Below are positions 35,601-46,048 of a stretch of DNA of 64,000 nt, piece by piece. Numbering within the stretch: position 1 is the first letter of the stretch; each line of letters begins with the position of its first letter. The notes under the pieces are model-generated. The model had not been told where the DNA came from. It worked only from the letters and a program-made list of their open reading frames with translations, and made no database searches. The translations under genes and the position numbers were made by a program. The DNA is from Galerina marginata (taxonomy: Eukaryota; Basidiomycota; Agaricomycetes; Agaricales; Galerinaceae): positions 1 through 64,000 of the forward strand of contig JAECYW010000035.1 of NCBI GenBank assembly GCA_023014335.1, read 5' to 3'.

Positions 35601-37538
35601 TCGACCCGTTCGTCTTCGTCCATTGGAGCAAGATCGACGTGTTTCTCGACGCGGGAATCGAGGTTGGCGGCGTTCTCAACCGAGTCGGGGCCACGAGACA
35701 CTCCACCCTCAGAATTTGTGCCAGCTCCATCGACCCGTTCGTCTTCGTCCATTGGAGCAGGATCGACGTGTTTCTCGACGCGGGAATCGAGGTTGCCGGT
35801 GTTCTCAACCGAGTCGGGGCCACGAGACACTCCACCTTCAGAATTTGTGCCAGCTCCATTGACCCGCTCGTCTTCGTCCATTGGAGTAAGATCGACTTGT
35901 TGCTCGACGCGGGAATTGAGGATGCCGGCATTCTCAACCGAGTCGGGGCCACAAGACATTCCGCCTTCAGAATTTGCGCCAGTTCCGTTGACCCGCTCGT
36001 CTTCGTCCGTGGGAGCATTCGAACTAAGGTGGTTACCAAGATTCTCAACCAAATCTTGAGTTGTAAAAGTGTCGACGGAGCCGTGAGACATCCCTGGTTG
36101 ACTGGCTTTAGATTCTGCTAAAGCGTTAGCTGCTGTCATTAAGGGATACTTGATACTTACGAATGTCAAAGAAATCTATTGCATCTACCAAACCCCGGGA
36201 GTACTGAGCTCGAAGGCATGCCCAGTTGATGTTGTCCTTGATAAACGATACGGCACCTGTCGGAGACATCTTGCCAATGGACATGAAGAATATGGCACGC
36301 CATATAACATTCTCAACTTCGACAAGGATAACAGGCTTGTCGTTTCCAAGATGCGCCGCGACCTGGTAAATAGTTTGACGGCTCCACTGCCGTTTTGCAA
36401 TAGTATATGGGGTAAGAAGGTAAAGAGGAGAGATGTTCGCGGCCAAGTGAAGGGCGGCTCGAAAGGAAGCCAGACTCAGTCCAGACAAAGACTCCTCAGG
36501 ACGCAAATCATAGTCTTGGATTAATTTTCGTAGTCTGACTAAGAAATCCCGTTCGTTGGTCGTGTGTGAGGCCCTGGCCGGTTGTTAATTAAGAGAATAT
36601 CAAAGAACAGGCAATTACGTACTTGACGCGCTCGTCATTAATGAAGTTGGGTAAATCAGGCAAAGTGTCGGGGTGAAATTGAGTTTCGGCAATGAAAGCC
36701 AGGTGGCTGGCAGCAACGAGCAGGTTACAAAAGATTTTGGAACAATGGGTGGCAGTAACGTGTTCTCCTATATACCCGAGAAGTTGACGTCCCCCAGATA
36801 CAGGGGTCAGAGATTCGGTGTCTGCAGTTACGGCATTGAACATGTTTTGGAACTTAAAGCAGAGTGCAGGCCAGTTTCGGAGGTGCTTATTATATCCCTA
36901 TTGTTATCAGGAAGTCAATGATATTTATAAATATGATGACCTTGACCACACCCACTTCAGGTTCCTTGTTTTCAACCAGGTATAAACCTCTATTGACCTT
37001 GAATCCATTTAAAGGAAGACCACTAACACGGGCGATGATATCTATCAGCTGGTAGGAGGTGATAATTGAGCAAACTTGGTTGTGTTGTTGAGCATTTAGT
37101 GTCTTTGGAGGTGATGGATGAGGAATAAGTTGTGAAGGAGATTTGTCCTGCGTTGAATTTTGAAGCTGCAGGTGAAGTAACCTCCGTATGTCGACTATCG
37201 CTGTTGCATGGGTGTTCCCTGCCAACCCTAAGAGGCAATTTTCAAAGGCCTGGAATTGATTGACAAATGCCTGGAGAAAGGACGTGAGTATACCTGAAAG
37301 GAGACTATTATACGGTGCAGACGCACATAGAGCTCCTTCCATTCATGTTCTAGGACTGCTACACCAGAAGTCCAGTCGTCAAAAACTTTCGTTGAGAAAG
37401 GGACTCTAGAAATTAGATTGGAGATTCTTCGTCTTTGGCAAACGACGGTCAACAGTCCTGTGGAAGAGATATCTGCAGAGTATTAAATTTAACTGATGTC
37501 ACTGCAAAGAGATATTAAAAACACGCACCGTTAGCCAT
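32645..37538 (-). CDS. JmjC-family 2-oxoglutarate/Fe(II) oxygenase-like protein, copy 2
   Basis: It starts MANGLLTVVCQRRRISNL at ATG 37538, spliced after MANG, and ends DTRKRARLN-stop at 32645. Order: helical N-terminal part (37450-36950), GYNKHLRNWPALCFKFQNM and ATHCSKIFCNLLVAASHLAF (36890-36600), a helical block with GNDKPVILVEVENVIWRAIF (36500-36130), an acidic repeat region (36060-35280, 43-residue units), a Lys/Pro PKPKPKP linker (about 34925-35020) and the JmjC core. The core shows FIHIDSDGLGTHVLIRCG (HxD, near 33900) and, after an intron, RQPHAVYGHENTVCIGGHF (distal His, near 33620). The C-terminal helical part follows, with a basic tail. The helical block, linker, core and tail match copy 1. 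All exons read through, so it is probably intact; the substrate is unknown. Confidence 0.8.
35276..36050 (-). repeat. 129-bp coding minisatellite (43-residue acidic repeat)
   Basis: Repeat starts at 35405, 35534, 35663, 35792 and 35921 are spaced by exactly 129 bp, with more diverged units at both edges. Each unit encodes a Glu/Asp-rich 43-residue repeat with PMDEDERV and GPDSVEN words on the minus strand. The plus strand and the third minus-strand frame are also open through the array, which is a side effect of the repeat, not extra genes. The three middle units are almost identical, indicating recent expansion or gene conversion. Confidence 0.92.
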
Positions 37539-38781
37539 GTTTCCCCAGACACGGTTGATCAAGGCAACCCACGAATCCGATTCAGGTAAGGGTCTTCAAG
37601 GTCACGCGACACAACCAGATGCACACGACGTGTCATCATCCTCTCGTAAACATGATATATTATCGATTCCCAGTTCGCTGGTGCACTCCTTATTCTCGAT
37701 ATTTTCGATTGTACGTGGTATAACTCATTCTCCCCTCCTTGTGGTCCGTTCGTCTTTAATACAGCCCACACAATAGGTGACAGTGGATTATATTATAGCT
37801 ATCCTTTACGTCCAACGCGGTTTGAGATCTTGATGGCCGTGACACTCCTGGCGAGACAGTGAGATATTGTTCTCAAATCAAGACCGGGAGCTGGATAACG
37901 CCCTCGACGAAAAGACAAGCCTTCAGCGTGTCCACGTAACACCCCATCCTCTGCGCAAGGCAGCGGTTCCTCATTTCCAGCATCGCCACGTCTGCAGCCA
38001 AGTTCCTATTCATTTTGCATTCACTTTTGTGGACCCTCAAAATGGAGGTGGGTGCGGAGCCCATTGCTATCTGAACAACAATCCTCTACGGAAATCAATG
38101 CGTTGATCCCCACATCTGCGACCGTGCCTTCAACCTACGCTGTCTACCCCGCCTCCTCCTCCAACCAAAGGTATATCTGGTTAATTCTACCTTATTTTTC
38201 ACTCACTGAGTTGTACATGCAACCTCATTGCAGGGAGACCAAGGCCTAGGCATTCGGAAACCCCTCTCAGCAGCGTCAAGCACTACCAGAATCGAGTTCC
38301 TCTTGTAAGCACTCCAGCACAGCATAATAGCACCAGCAGCCGCCCAGGGTGATTCTGATGGCCAACTTCGCAGTGCATTCTACATCACTCGCCCCTCCCT
38401 CCCTCTTTTCTTCTTCTTTTTTCACCATACTATCTTCCTCACGCTTAGCACCAGCTTTTACAGGCGGCGCGACACCAACTGCTGTAGATGCGAGCTCCGA
38501 GGGGACAGTGTTTCACGGGTATTTGGGGTTGGTCAGTATGAACTATACAGATGTCGTGGCCTGTTCTGAATACCTTTCCTTTTCCTTAGCGTTCTTGTCT
38601 TCATTTTGTTACATATGGTTTTTAGTATTTGTGGATTGTATTTAGAGAAAGACAATCCTTTTCATACTTCCCATCTGTTTCGTTCCTTTCCCCCAGAGTT
38701 TGCTATGACTCGCACCAATCACGTGGTACATCCCAACGGCTTCAGTGACTCTGATTCTGATTTTCTTGCTTTCATTCAATC
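37539..38781. other. Divergent intergenic region
   Basis: It separates the start of JmjC copy 2 (-) from the start of the multicopy-family gene (+). Several open frames exist (for example 37867-38106) but none shows splice logic or family resemblance. A polypyrimidine stretch at about 38395-38430 precedes the plus-strand gene. Confidence 0.45.
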
Positions 38782-40434
38782 ATGACCAAAGGACGCAAGA
38801 AGACTTCACTGCCCGACTGTGCGTACGATCTCAAATGAATCAAGTTCGTGTTGCTGATGCCTTTCTAATCCTTTTTTAGTCATTGAGGCGTCTGAAGACG
38901 GCAAACAGATTAAATGCAAAATCTGTAGATCTGGTGGATGGTTGAAGAAAGACAGCCTGCAAGGTCATGTAAAATCAGAAGCACATCAGCGTTCTGTGAA
39001 TGCACTGGCAGACATGCAAGCTATCCAAATAGCTGCAGAACAAGCCATGCAATTAGAGGCCACACATGAAGAGAGCTTGGAGTTCGCGCAGCTATTGCAA
39101 TCGAGCCAACCAGCAGTGACAATGACACCACGCGCCTCTAAACTCAACACAGAAGAGCAAGAGATGTGGGAAAATTATGCTACGGGCGAAAAGTCTTTCG
39201 ACGCCGGACTCGACCCGTCACTTGCAGCAGCTGAAGAGAGAAAACGTCTGGAGAAAGAGGCCACCGACTTTTACCTGTGGAACGTGGATAATCTCCCTAA
39301 CGAAGTGCAAATCGATAATGCACTACTACTGGATGAACTAGAGCAATTTGATATCCTGAACGAGATATTACAGGACACGCGTATGTATATCTGTCACTTC
39401 ACTGTGCTTCTCGATGTTTGTTGAAAAATCTCTTTCACTAATGTAGATTTGGACTCAGTTGACGTGATAAGCCTAGTGGCTGAGGATGTACACTGTCGAA
39501 CATCACAGAAAATAGCCGTTGGTACTTGGGCACCATATGAATCGAAAATGGTGAGTGGCTCTTACGAGATATCCCAAGAATGAAAAATGTACTGATGTGG
39601 CATGACAGATGTTTCTTCTCGATACTCTTGACAATCTTCCGCGAATGAGAATTTCAAATTCGCTCATGAATGTATTCCTTTGGATACTGCGGGAAGCTGG
39701 CGCTCGGGATGTCCCTTCTCTATACCGTCTTCGTGAAGTTCAGGCCCTTATTCGGAAATCATCTGGTGTGCCTACAATGCAACATACATCCCCTAAAGGC
39801 AATGTTTATTCCATGAATGATCCACGCACTCTGGTGGCTATGGTGAGCAACCTCACTGTCAATTTATGAACATATTGGTAATCAAACATTTTTGTAGGAC
39901 TGGGCTAATCCGAGCGTGTGCAATCATATACGTCGATATCCTGTCATTCCATGTGATGGAGTCGTATCTGAGGTTTATCATGCTCAGAAATGGCGAAAGG
40001 ATGTGGACAGAAGTACGCTTAGCCCAATGTACGACGGAGGAGACCGCCACTACTATATTGATGAAGTTGCACGGCTCAAAAGCGGTGAACTTGTCATTCC
40101 CATTCGGTGGCTAGAGGACGACAAAGGGGAGGTCTTCGCGGATGCATATACCATCACAGCTGATGCCTCTGTACAAAGTTTCAACCTTGCTGATAAGCGT
40201 ATCTGACTAAGATTTTAAAAACTTTTACAGTGTCAGGCTCATGTCAATGACTCTCATCCAGTTTTGATCAAGGCAAGGGATTTGCAGTGTAATTTTCTGG
40301 ATCTGAAAGATATGAATTTGCTTCCGACTTGGGACGGTGAGTGTTATCTTTTACTTCGGTTCGTCAAGTATTCTCATACGAAACAGAGCCAACCATGAAT
40401 TCTGGTTATCCAACTCGCATGCCCAATCCTGATC
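38782..40434 (+). pseudogene. 5' part of a multicopy agaricomycete gene, interrupted by an insertion
   Basis: Exons 38782-38818, 38880-39380, 39447-39550, 39609-39842, 39898-40170, 40231-40336 and 40387-40434 read in one frame from MTKGRKKTSLPD. A C2H2-like zinc finger (CKICRSGGW...H....H) is followed by a coiled, Glu/Gln-rich segment and by YESKMMFLLDTLDNLPRMRI and [19 protein letters not shown] blocks. I recall this block order from a very abundant mushroom gene family of unknown function, probably mobile-element derived. The frame stops being family-like at MPNPD, exactly where the 5.6-kb element begins; it resumes at 46049. The first seven exons have no stops or frameshifts. Confidence 0.75.
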
Positions 40435-41690
40435 CACCTCTATGTGCTACGATCATATATGACATGTAGGTAGCCTGCCAATAGTAAGGTTACAGATACA
40501 GCCTGAACAACCCACTTGGCAAGTTGCCCAAGGGTATCCATGTGACCTTTTAAAGGCTGCCGCGGGTGCCGGGGGTAGGTGAGTGCATCATTGATAGGGC
40601 AGGAGCATGTCAACACATGTCAACAATGCAGGAAACAGCATCCCGGGGTGCCCGACACTGTATTTTGGGTTGTGCTCGTCGTAGGGCGCGCATCAGGGCG
40701 CGGAAAAAAATTAAATAGGGTCTAATAATATTATTATATATGCCTCTGCTGTTTGCGCGCCCCTCGGGGGGCGGGAATGGGTGGATTGGCGCGGATGGGT
40801 TTGGATGAGCCTCCCAATATTGGCGGGGCAGCTGTCAGACCCGTGTGAATGCTGTAAATACCATCTCCGAGGCTGCCCGAGCATGTATTCGGGCTCCCGC
40901 TCGCTGTCTTGCACGGATTTCGGTGCGGAAAAAATTGCAATAGGGTAATATAATTATTGTCTACTCGATGCCACCTTTTGCGCGCCCAACGGAGGGCGGG
41001 AAGGGATGGATTGCAGCGGATGGTTCTGGATGACGTTCCCAATTTGGTTGCGCCAGCTCGGGCTTGTTCGGTTCCGGTTATTTTTAGCACAAATGCTCCC
41101 TGGACGCATCAGTCGCCTTTCTCTGGCGCTCTGCTCCTCATTGTAATTAGAATTTTACTTTACTGAATACATAGTCTTAATCCCCTCGTTAATCCGAGCT
41201 CAACCATATAATTTTTATCTTGAAAATCAAACGGGAAGGGATGGATGTAGCGTTGTGCATCCGGATGTACCACAGGATGAGCGTTATAAATAGATTTGCT
41301 TGACTTTCATGCCGCTTGGCTGGAATTTTACATCCATTTTTCGTGTCCCCTCAGTTTTAAGTATCTAGTCATAGTCTCCTCGTCAATACAATTCTAATGA
41401 TCTAATTTTTATGGCTGAAATCGAATAGGAATGGCTACATATCTACTCACTAGTAAATTGTGTTCAGCCAAGCCATCTAAAAATAGCTTTGAACGAAATT
41501 TCTCCTCCTTTTGCCGTACATTGAGCCCAATGTACTTTTCCCCTCACTTGAGTACACACATCTGTATTCTACACGCAATTCTGCACCTAATGATACCAAA
41601 TTTATAGTACAAGGGCAGGAAATGCCCTGTTAGGCTGTTACTTACTCACAATTTTATAAAAAGCAATACATTATATTAAAGACTATTTAC
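40435..41690. repeat. Left inverted arm of the foldback element
   Basis: It matches the reverse complement of 44840-46041. Inside, a roughly 220-bp module is present twice in tandem: GCGCGGAAAAAAATT/GTGCGGAAAAAATTGC followed by GGCGGGAA.GG.TGGATTG. A 118-codon open frame (40734-41090, minus) is fully repeated in the other arm, but this reflects DNA identity of the arms and is not evidence of a gene. Confidence 0.9.
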
Positions 41691-41726
41691 TACATTACAT
41701 TTTCGGCTGATGTAAATAGATCGGTG

Positions 41727-44686
41727 GGACGAGCAGCCAACGCTGCTCATCCCTCACTGCGTCTCGGCACGCACAACTCCGAGCAGTACGAGGCAGTAGC
41801 ACCACGCATGCTACTGCCTGCACCCCGTCGTCCACATATCCGGAGGGCAGCGAACATGCTGCCCTCGTCGCTTCCTTTTCTTCTCGTGAGCAGAGGGTGG
41901 CGGGTTGCGTCGCAGGTGACAGAGAGAGGGGTGGTGCAGTGGCAGGTCGCAGCGGGGTCGTCTGGGTGGCAGGCCTCCAGCCGCCTCCGCCAGCCCGTCA
42001 ACTGCGCGCCACCCGCGCAACGAGGTGGGTGGAGAGGGGGCATGAGTGGTGGGTGGCCAGCTGCGTTGGCCACAGACGAGGAGGGACGGTGGAGGTGGAT
42101 TCGTGGAGGCGACGAACTGTCGCCTCCGCGAATCAGAGCAGCAGCAAAATTTGCTGCTGCTCCGCTGCCTCGCTGTCTCGCATCTCATTACAGCAAGAGC
42201 GGCAGCCTATGCCGCCGCTCTTCCACCCCGTTTCGCATCCAGTCGTAGCAGCAGCAGCAGCAGAGCATGTTGCTGATACCACCCCCTCGTCGTGTCGCGT
42301 GGTCTGCTGCTGCTGCTGCTATGGAGTCGTCGTCGTCTTGGGTCGGTTGGTCTCCCTTGTTGGAGCGGCTGCGACAGGCGGGGCCGTTGCGAGGTGGCGG
42401 CGGCTTTGTGAGGTGGCGGAGAGTGGTGGGTAGCGGGACCGCTATCGGAAGCGATGGCGGTCGGAGAAGCAGCAGCGCGACAGCTGCTGCTTCTCGGTTG
42501 GGCGCTGTGTGAGAAGCGGGGGGCTTTTGCAGGTGGTGGTGGTCGAGGGCGGTGATGGGTGGTGGTGGTTACGGCGACGAGGTGGTATCGGCCTGTTCAC
42601 AGGCAAGTGAGTGGGGTGGGGGGTGAGGAAATTAGTTGACAAGCGAAACGAGTCGATATTTCGACTCGTTTCGCGACGTACCGGGCGGGTCCCCCTCTCC
42701 AGGGCCTCCCCTTTTCGTTCGCCCCGTATTCCTAGCCGATGAAGTCGGTGTCGGCCCACAAGCCCTCGAAATGAGGGGGGGCTCGCGACGCGGTGGCGCG
42801 AAAGCCTCGCGCATCTATATATCAAACTAGATCATAAATTAGTAGAAATAAACATTATATCGAAGTAATAAAACACTTACAAAACTTTTTTTTGAGATCT
42901 TGAGGGGCGGGATGGGCAAGGAGAAAGAGAGGAGTGGGGGTAGTGGTGGTAGAAAGCAGAGATCAACGATGCTGATCGCTGTTGATCTGAAGCCCGGCGT
43001 TTTCCGCGAGCGATTTGATTGGCTCGCTCCAACGGCCTGCCCAATCTCTCGACCCCATGAACTTTCGAGTGGCCTCGGGCGACGTCGATTCGAGCTGTAC
43101 AACCATATGTTGATAGGTAATTTATTTAAAATGAAATTCAAGATTTTTTTGCTCATGTCCGGTGCACAAACGTAAGTGTGGTTGCTCAAAAACTCGAGTC
43201 ATAGTCTTGATCACTTCCCAGCTTTCAGACTTCACCTCGTGCTTCGTGCATTCCAACGTACAGATGGATTGGGATGGGTATTTACTATGTCAGGCAGTTC
43301 GGAAAGGAGGCAAAAATTAATCTAGTATTTGTATCTATTCCACGAGTATAGTATCCTCCGCTGTATACAGTATACTCGAATACCAAAACCAAATATGTGT
43401 GGGGGTGGTGTCCCAAAATCACGACGAAATTTCACTACCTCAAAATGACGTACAATAAGTCAAAAATTTAATTGTTAAAGCTTGTACATATGTTTTAATA
43501 GACATAAATTGTATATACTGATGACTTACATGGACTTGGATGGGCTGTAGGTGACTCTGCAAACGATTGAGACGACCAAGACGGATCGGACTCGCTCCGG
43601 GCCGAGCGCGCCAGCCAATCGCATTCGTCGCCGAAACCAGCATCAACAACGTTGATCGTTGTTGATGCTGCTTTCCAACCACCACCACCACTCCCCTCTC
43701 TGCCCTCCCACCCTCACCCCGGCCCTCAAACTTTTAAAAAGGTATGTTTTGAGTATATTAAACTTGTTTTATTTATTTTACTAACATTTGTTTTATCTAT
43801 TTAGCCCTGACACGAGCCCAGCAACCACGAAAACCGCCGCGTGCCCCTCGCTCCCTTGAGCATGTGGGCCGGCGTACTGGGGGTGGAGGGTGGATAGGGA
43901 ACCGAGGCCAGAGGGCCGCGGGTGAAGCGCCGACGGCCCAGAGACGGGGGGAGGCCTTGGGGAGGGAAACCGCGCACCCACCAACTGCCAGCACCACCAA
44001 CACCAACCACACGTCTGCACCCAACACCACGCGCCTCCCACACCGGGTGCTGCCCACTCTCCGACACACACTGGCCCCAACGCCAGTGCCGATTCGCTCG
44101 GTTCCGCCTCCGGTGCAGATCGGCGGGCGTGAAAGCTCGAGCCCGGGCATTCCACCCGCCGCCTGCATCGCCTTTTCGAAGGACCTCGACGGACCTCAAG
44201 AGGAGAGGGAACGCGGAGGAGGAAGATGCGTAGGGGGCGGAGGTGGTGGGGATGCGAAACGGGTGGCAGCGAGGACAGAGACGGAGACGACGGATGACGG
44301 GGAGGATTGGGGAATGGGAGACGGGGTCGAGGGGGGGAATGGGGACGACGACGGGACGGTGGGGACAGCAGCAGCAGCCATTCTGGCGAATGGCTGCTGG
44401 TGCAATTTGGTCTCTGCGGCGTGCGACGAGTGGAACAGGCAGCGGCGTAGCCAGCCGTTGCTCTGTCCCTCCTCGTTTTCGAGTGCTTGCACTCGCACCA
44501 CGCACCGGGAGGGAGGCGACTAGGCGACGAACATCATTGTTTATCGCCTGCCGCCCTTTCCCTCCCACCTTCGTCGTTCCCCATTGTCGTTGAAGGCGTC
44601 GAACGCTGTCCGCTTAGGACAGCGTTCTCGTCTTTTCGGCTCACCCTCGTTCTGCGAACCGACACCAGCAGTGCACAGCTGCTGGT
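41727..44686. other. Hairpin-rich centre of the foldback element
   Basis: GC-rich DNA with many perfect short inverted repeats: 41731-41748 (7-bp stem), 41791-41819 (11), 41843-41866 (9), 42105-42127 (9), 42136-42162 (13, one-base loop), 42195-42222 (9), 42644-42675 (14, loop TATT), 43638-43670 (14), 44372-44399 (11) and 44601-44627 (11). CAG/CTG-type triplet runs occur at 42246-42320. No conserved coding frame is visible; the long open frames here overlap on up to five frames and reflect base composition. Confidence 0.75.
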
Positions 44687-44839
44687 GCTCGATTCAGCAG
44701 TGTTATCCCAACTCACAACCCCCGCCGCGTGTTTTTTTTTCTTACTTCTATGTAGTTATACTTATGTATGTATTATGAGCAATAAAATACATGATGATTT
44801 TGGGCCTACAAGGAAATGAGGAGAAGTGCAACTACTAAG

Positions 44840-46041
44840 AAGGTGATCAGGTATCCGTGTCTTAACATGGCCATTTCTCTATAAAATTGGTATCATTGGA
44901 AGCAGAATTAGGTGTAGATTACAACTGTATATATTAAAATAAGGGGACAGCTAAGTACAGCTCAATATACGGCAAAAGGAGGAAAGATTTCGTTCAATGC
45001 TATTTTTAGATGGCTTGGCTGAACATGATTTACTAATGAGTAGATATGTAGCCATTCCCATTCGATTTTAGCCATAAAAATTATATCATTAGAATCGTAT
45101 TGACGAGGAGACTATGACTAGATACTTAAAACTGAGGGGACACGAAAAATGGAGGTAAAATTCCAGCCAAGCGGCATGAAAGTCAGGCAAATCTATTTAT
45201 AACACTCATCCTGTGGTACATCCGGATGCACGACGCTACATTCATCCCTTCCTGTTAGATTTTCAAGACAAAAATTATATGGCTGAGCTCGCATTAACCA
45301 GGGGATCAAGACTATATACTCAGTAAAATAAAATTCTAATTACAATGAGAGGCAGAGCGCCAAACCCAGGCGGCTGATGCGTCCTGTGCTAAAAATAACC
45401 GGAACCGAACAAGCCCGAGCTGGCGCAACCAAATTGGGAACGTCATCCAGAACCATCCGCTGCAATCCATCCCTTCCCGCCCTCCGTTGGGCGCGCAAAA
45501 GGTGGCATCGAGTAGACAATAATTATATTACCCTATTGCAATTTTTTCCGCACCGAAATCCGTGCAAGACAGCGAGCGGGAGCCCGAATACATGCTCGGG
45601 CAGCCTCGGGGATGGTATTTACAGCATTCACACGGGTCTGACAGCTGCCCCGCCAATATTGGGAGGCTCATCCAAACCCATCCGCGCCAATCCACCCATT
45701 CCCGCCCCCCGAGGGGCGCGCAAACAGCAGAGGCATATATAATAATATTATTAGACCCTATTTAATTTTTTTCCGCGCCCTGATGCGCGCCCTACGACGA
45801 GCACAACCCAAAATACAGTGTCGGGCACCCCGGGATGCTGTTTCCTGCATTGTTGACATGTGTTGACATGTCCCCGCCCTATCAATGATGCACTCACCTA
45901 CCCCCGGCACCCGCGGCAGCCTTTAAAAGATCACATGGATACCCTTGGGCAACTTGCCAAGTGGGTTGTTCAGGCCGTATCTGTAACCTCACTATTGGCA
46001 GGCTACCTACATGTCATATATGTCTCTAGCCTACAAGGCTG
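44840..46041. repeat. Right inverted arm of the foldback element
   Basis: Reverse complement of the left arm. The 118-codon stretch at 45386-45742 translates identically to the left-arm copy, and a neighbouring frame differs by one residue (QPRRW versus QPRGW). The inner end (44868-44990) and the outer end (45990-46041) are clearly more diverged. Confidence 0.9.
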
Positions 46042-46048
46042 CCTGATC

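Larger units (their letters stand above)
40435..46041. mobile_element. 5.6-kb foldback element with long inverted arms
   Basis: The insert lies between two copies of CCTGATC (40428-40434 and 46042-46048). Deleting the insert and one copy joins MPNPD to [17 protein letters not shown] in frame, the expected family sequence, so these are taken as target-site duplications. The arms (about 40435-41690 and 44840-46041) are inverted copies, with ends beginning CA(C/G)C. The outermost ~25 bp are more diverged than the next kilobase. The centre is GC-rich, has its own inner inverted repeat (about 42870-43150 against 43480-43770) and many short hairpins. No transposase gene is present. An alternative reading with CATATATG as an 8-bp duplication is possible because that word is palindromic, but it would not restore the host frame. 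Confidence 0.88.

Noticed and set aside
35400..36121. Long plus-strand and extra minus-strand frames over the JmjC gene
   Set aside because: They are by-products of a 129-bp repeat whose unit is a multiple of three; only one minus-strand frame connects to the JmjC exons.
40734..41090. 118-codon frame in the left arm, repeated identically at 45386-45742
   Set aside because: It is in both arms only because the arms are inverted copies; it has no family resemblance and it spans the duplicated sub-terminal modules.
41724..42512. Long overlapping open frames in GC-rich DNA
   Set aside because: Up to five frames are open together, which is what GC-rich hairpin DNA gives. No frame shows domains or splice structure.
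43793..44593. Long frames on both strands in the right half of the foldback centre
   Set aside because: Same reason: low-complexity Arg/Gly/Pro/Ser translations in several frames at once.
40456..46026. CATATATG as an 8-bp target duplication of the foldback element
   Set aside because: The word is its own reverse complement, so it would appear on both sides as part of the inverted arms; using it leaves the host gene out of frame and leaves unexplained sequence on each side.
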